In this document: in pieces, positions 5,005-5,177 of the stretch | Layout: each line of letters starts with the position of its first letter | How positions within the stretch are numbered: the stretch's first letter is position 1 | Source: Alphaproteobacteria bacterium | Lineage (GTDB): Bacteria > Pseudomonadota > Alphaproteobacteria > Micropepsales > Micropepsaceae | Assembly (NCBI GenBank): GCA_028869355.1 | Contig: JAGWSK010000486.1 | Coordinates: 1-5,177 of the forward strand | DNA: 5,177 bases | Reading direction: 5' to 3' | The notes under the pieces: model-generated | Told to the model about the DNA's origin: nothing | Database searches by the model: none | What the model saw: only the letters and a program-made list of their open reading frames with translations | Made by a program: the position numbers and the translations under genes

Positions 5005-5067
5005 CCCGGTAATTTTACGGGATAAAATATTAACCGGGCGGAAACCGTACCTCCGCCATTATGCGTT
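5005..5067 (+). promoter_or_regulatory. Intergenic motif, copy 4; candidate promoter region for the gene at 5138
   Basis: GGTAATTTTA (5009-5018), CGGGA, then TAAAATATTAACC (5023-5035) is an imperfect inverted repeat. It is followed by GCGGA (5038-5042), loop AACCGTACC, and TCCGC (5052-5056), nearly identical to the hairpin at 887-905. TTGCCC (5002-5007) and TAAAAT (5023-5028) could be a sigma-70 pair with a 15-base spacer, which is short. GGAAAC (5040-5045) and CGTT (5064-5067) faintly resemble an EcfG-type promoter, but the 18-base gap is longer than the usual 16-17. The region lies between the minus-strand kinase operon and a plus-strand gene, so it may serve both. Confidence 0.4.
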
Positions 5068-5137
5068 TAGCTCGAATCGGGAGTGCCCGGGTCCAGTTTG
5101 CCGCTCGCACGTTCCGCCGCAGGCAGGAGCCGGGGCT

Positions 5138-5177
5138 ATGGACGCCGAAGACGCAGCAAAATATCTGGAACGCGCCA
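5138..5177 (+). CDS. Start of a small helical hypothetical protein (partial)
   Basis: ATG 5138 opens MDAEDAAKYLERA and runs off the window. CAGGAG lies about 8 bases upstream, a good Shine-Dalgarno, which favours this start over the in-frame-independent ATG at 5061. AAKYLERA closely echoes AAAYLERA near the N-terminus of the 59-residue protein at 1320-1499, suggesting the same loose group of small helical hypotheticals. Only 13 residues are visible, so length and identity cannot be judged. Confidence 0.55.
   Translation, partial: MDAEDAAKYLERA

Noticed and set aside
4930..5025. 31-codon plus-strand frame from GTG with GAGG seven bases upstream, ending PGNFTG
   Set aside because: The ribosome binding site is plausible, but the frame crosses the kinase leader/promoter region on the opposite strand, ends inside the motif copy at 5009 and shows no recognisable motif. 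Conservation of the frame would be needed.
5040..5067. EcfG-type promoter (GGAAAC ... CGTT)
   Set aside because: It is not called as such because the -35 has an extra A and the spacer is 18 bases. The matching copy at 889-916 lacks CGTT, so the resemblance may be chance.
1..5177. CRISPR arrays, tRNA or rRNA genes, insertion sequences
   Set aside because: No regularly spaced identical repeats, cloverleaf sequence, rRNA segment or transposase motif was seen on either strand.

Overview
The window is GC-rich. It carries a separate PAS histidine kinase and FixJ-type regulator, several very small soluble helical or zinc-ribbon genes, and G/C-rich palindromic intergenic elements. This style suggests an alphaproteobacterium of the Rhizobiales, most likely Bradyrhizobium or a close relative. 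That placement is inferred from gene style and repeats, not from any search.

Layout, left to right. The end of a small plus-strand gene (1-91) is followed by a short terminator-like hairpin. A minus-strand gene (297-641) encodes a short secreted protein resembling the spore coat U (SCPU) fold. A gene-poor stretch (642-1093) holds three degenerate copies of an AT-containing motif, a GCGGA/TCCGC mini-hairpin and a strong plus-strand terminator at 975-1019. Two tiny minus-strand genes follow, probably co-transcribed: a 59-residue helical protein (1320-1499) and then a 64-residue zinc ribbon (1094-1288). A composite palindromic repeat (1643-1780) separates them from the main locus.

The main locus is a minus-strand two-component operon. 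The kinase (2558-4714) has about six membrane segments, two PAS domains and an HDFNN-type HisKA/HATPase core. Its stop is followed after 27 bases by a FixJ/NarL-like response regulator (1805-2530). The simple reading is that a membrane or cytosolic PAS signal drives phosphotransfer from kinase His465 to regulator Asp65, and the regulator then controls transcription through its LuxR-type helix-turn-helix. The signal and target genes cannot be read from the window.

The most interesting part is the leader of the kinase mRNA. A possible 29-codon ORF (4714-4803) ends in TAATG overlapping the kinase start. Its Shine-Dalgarno sequence GGAGG lies in an 8-bp perfect inverted repeat that encloses a second hairpin with a GCAA (GNRA) loop. 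A further perfect 7-bp hairpin lies just upstream. Together these look like a translational control region. Beyond it, at the right end, another copy of the 642-1093 motif precedes the start of a small plus-strand gene (5138 onward). That gene's first residues resemble those of the 59-residue protein.
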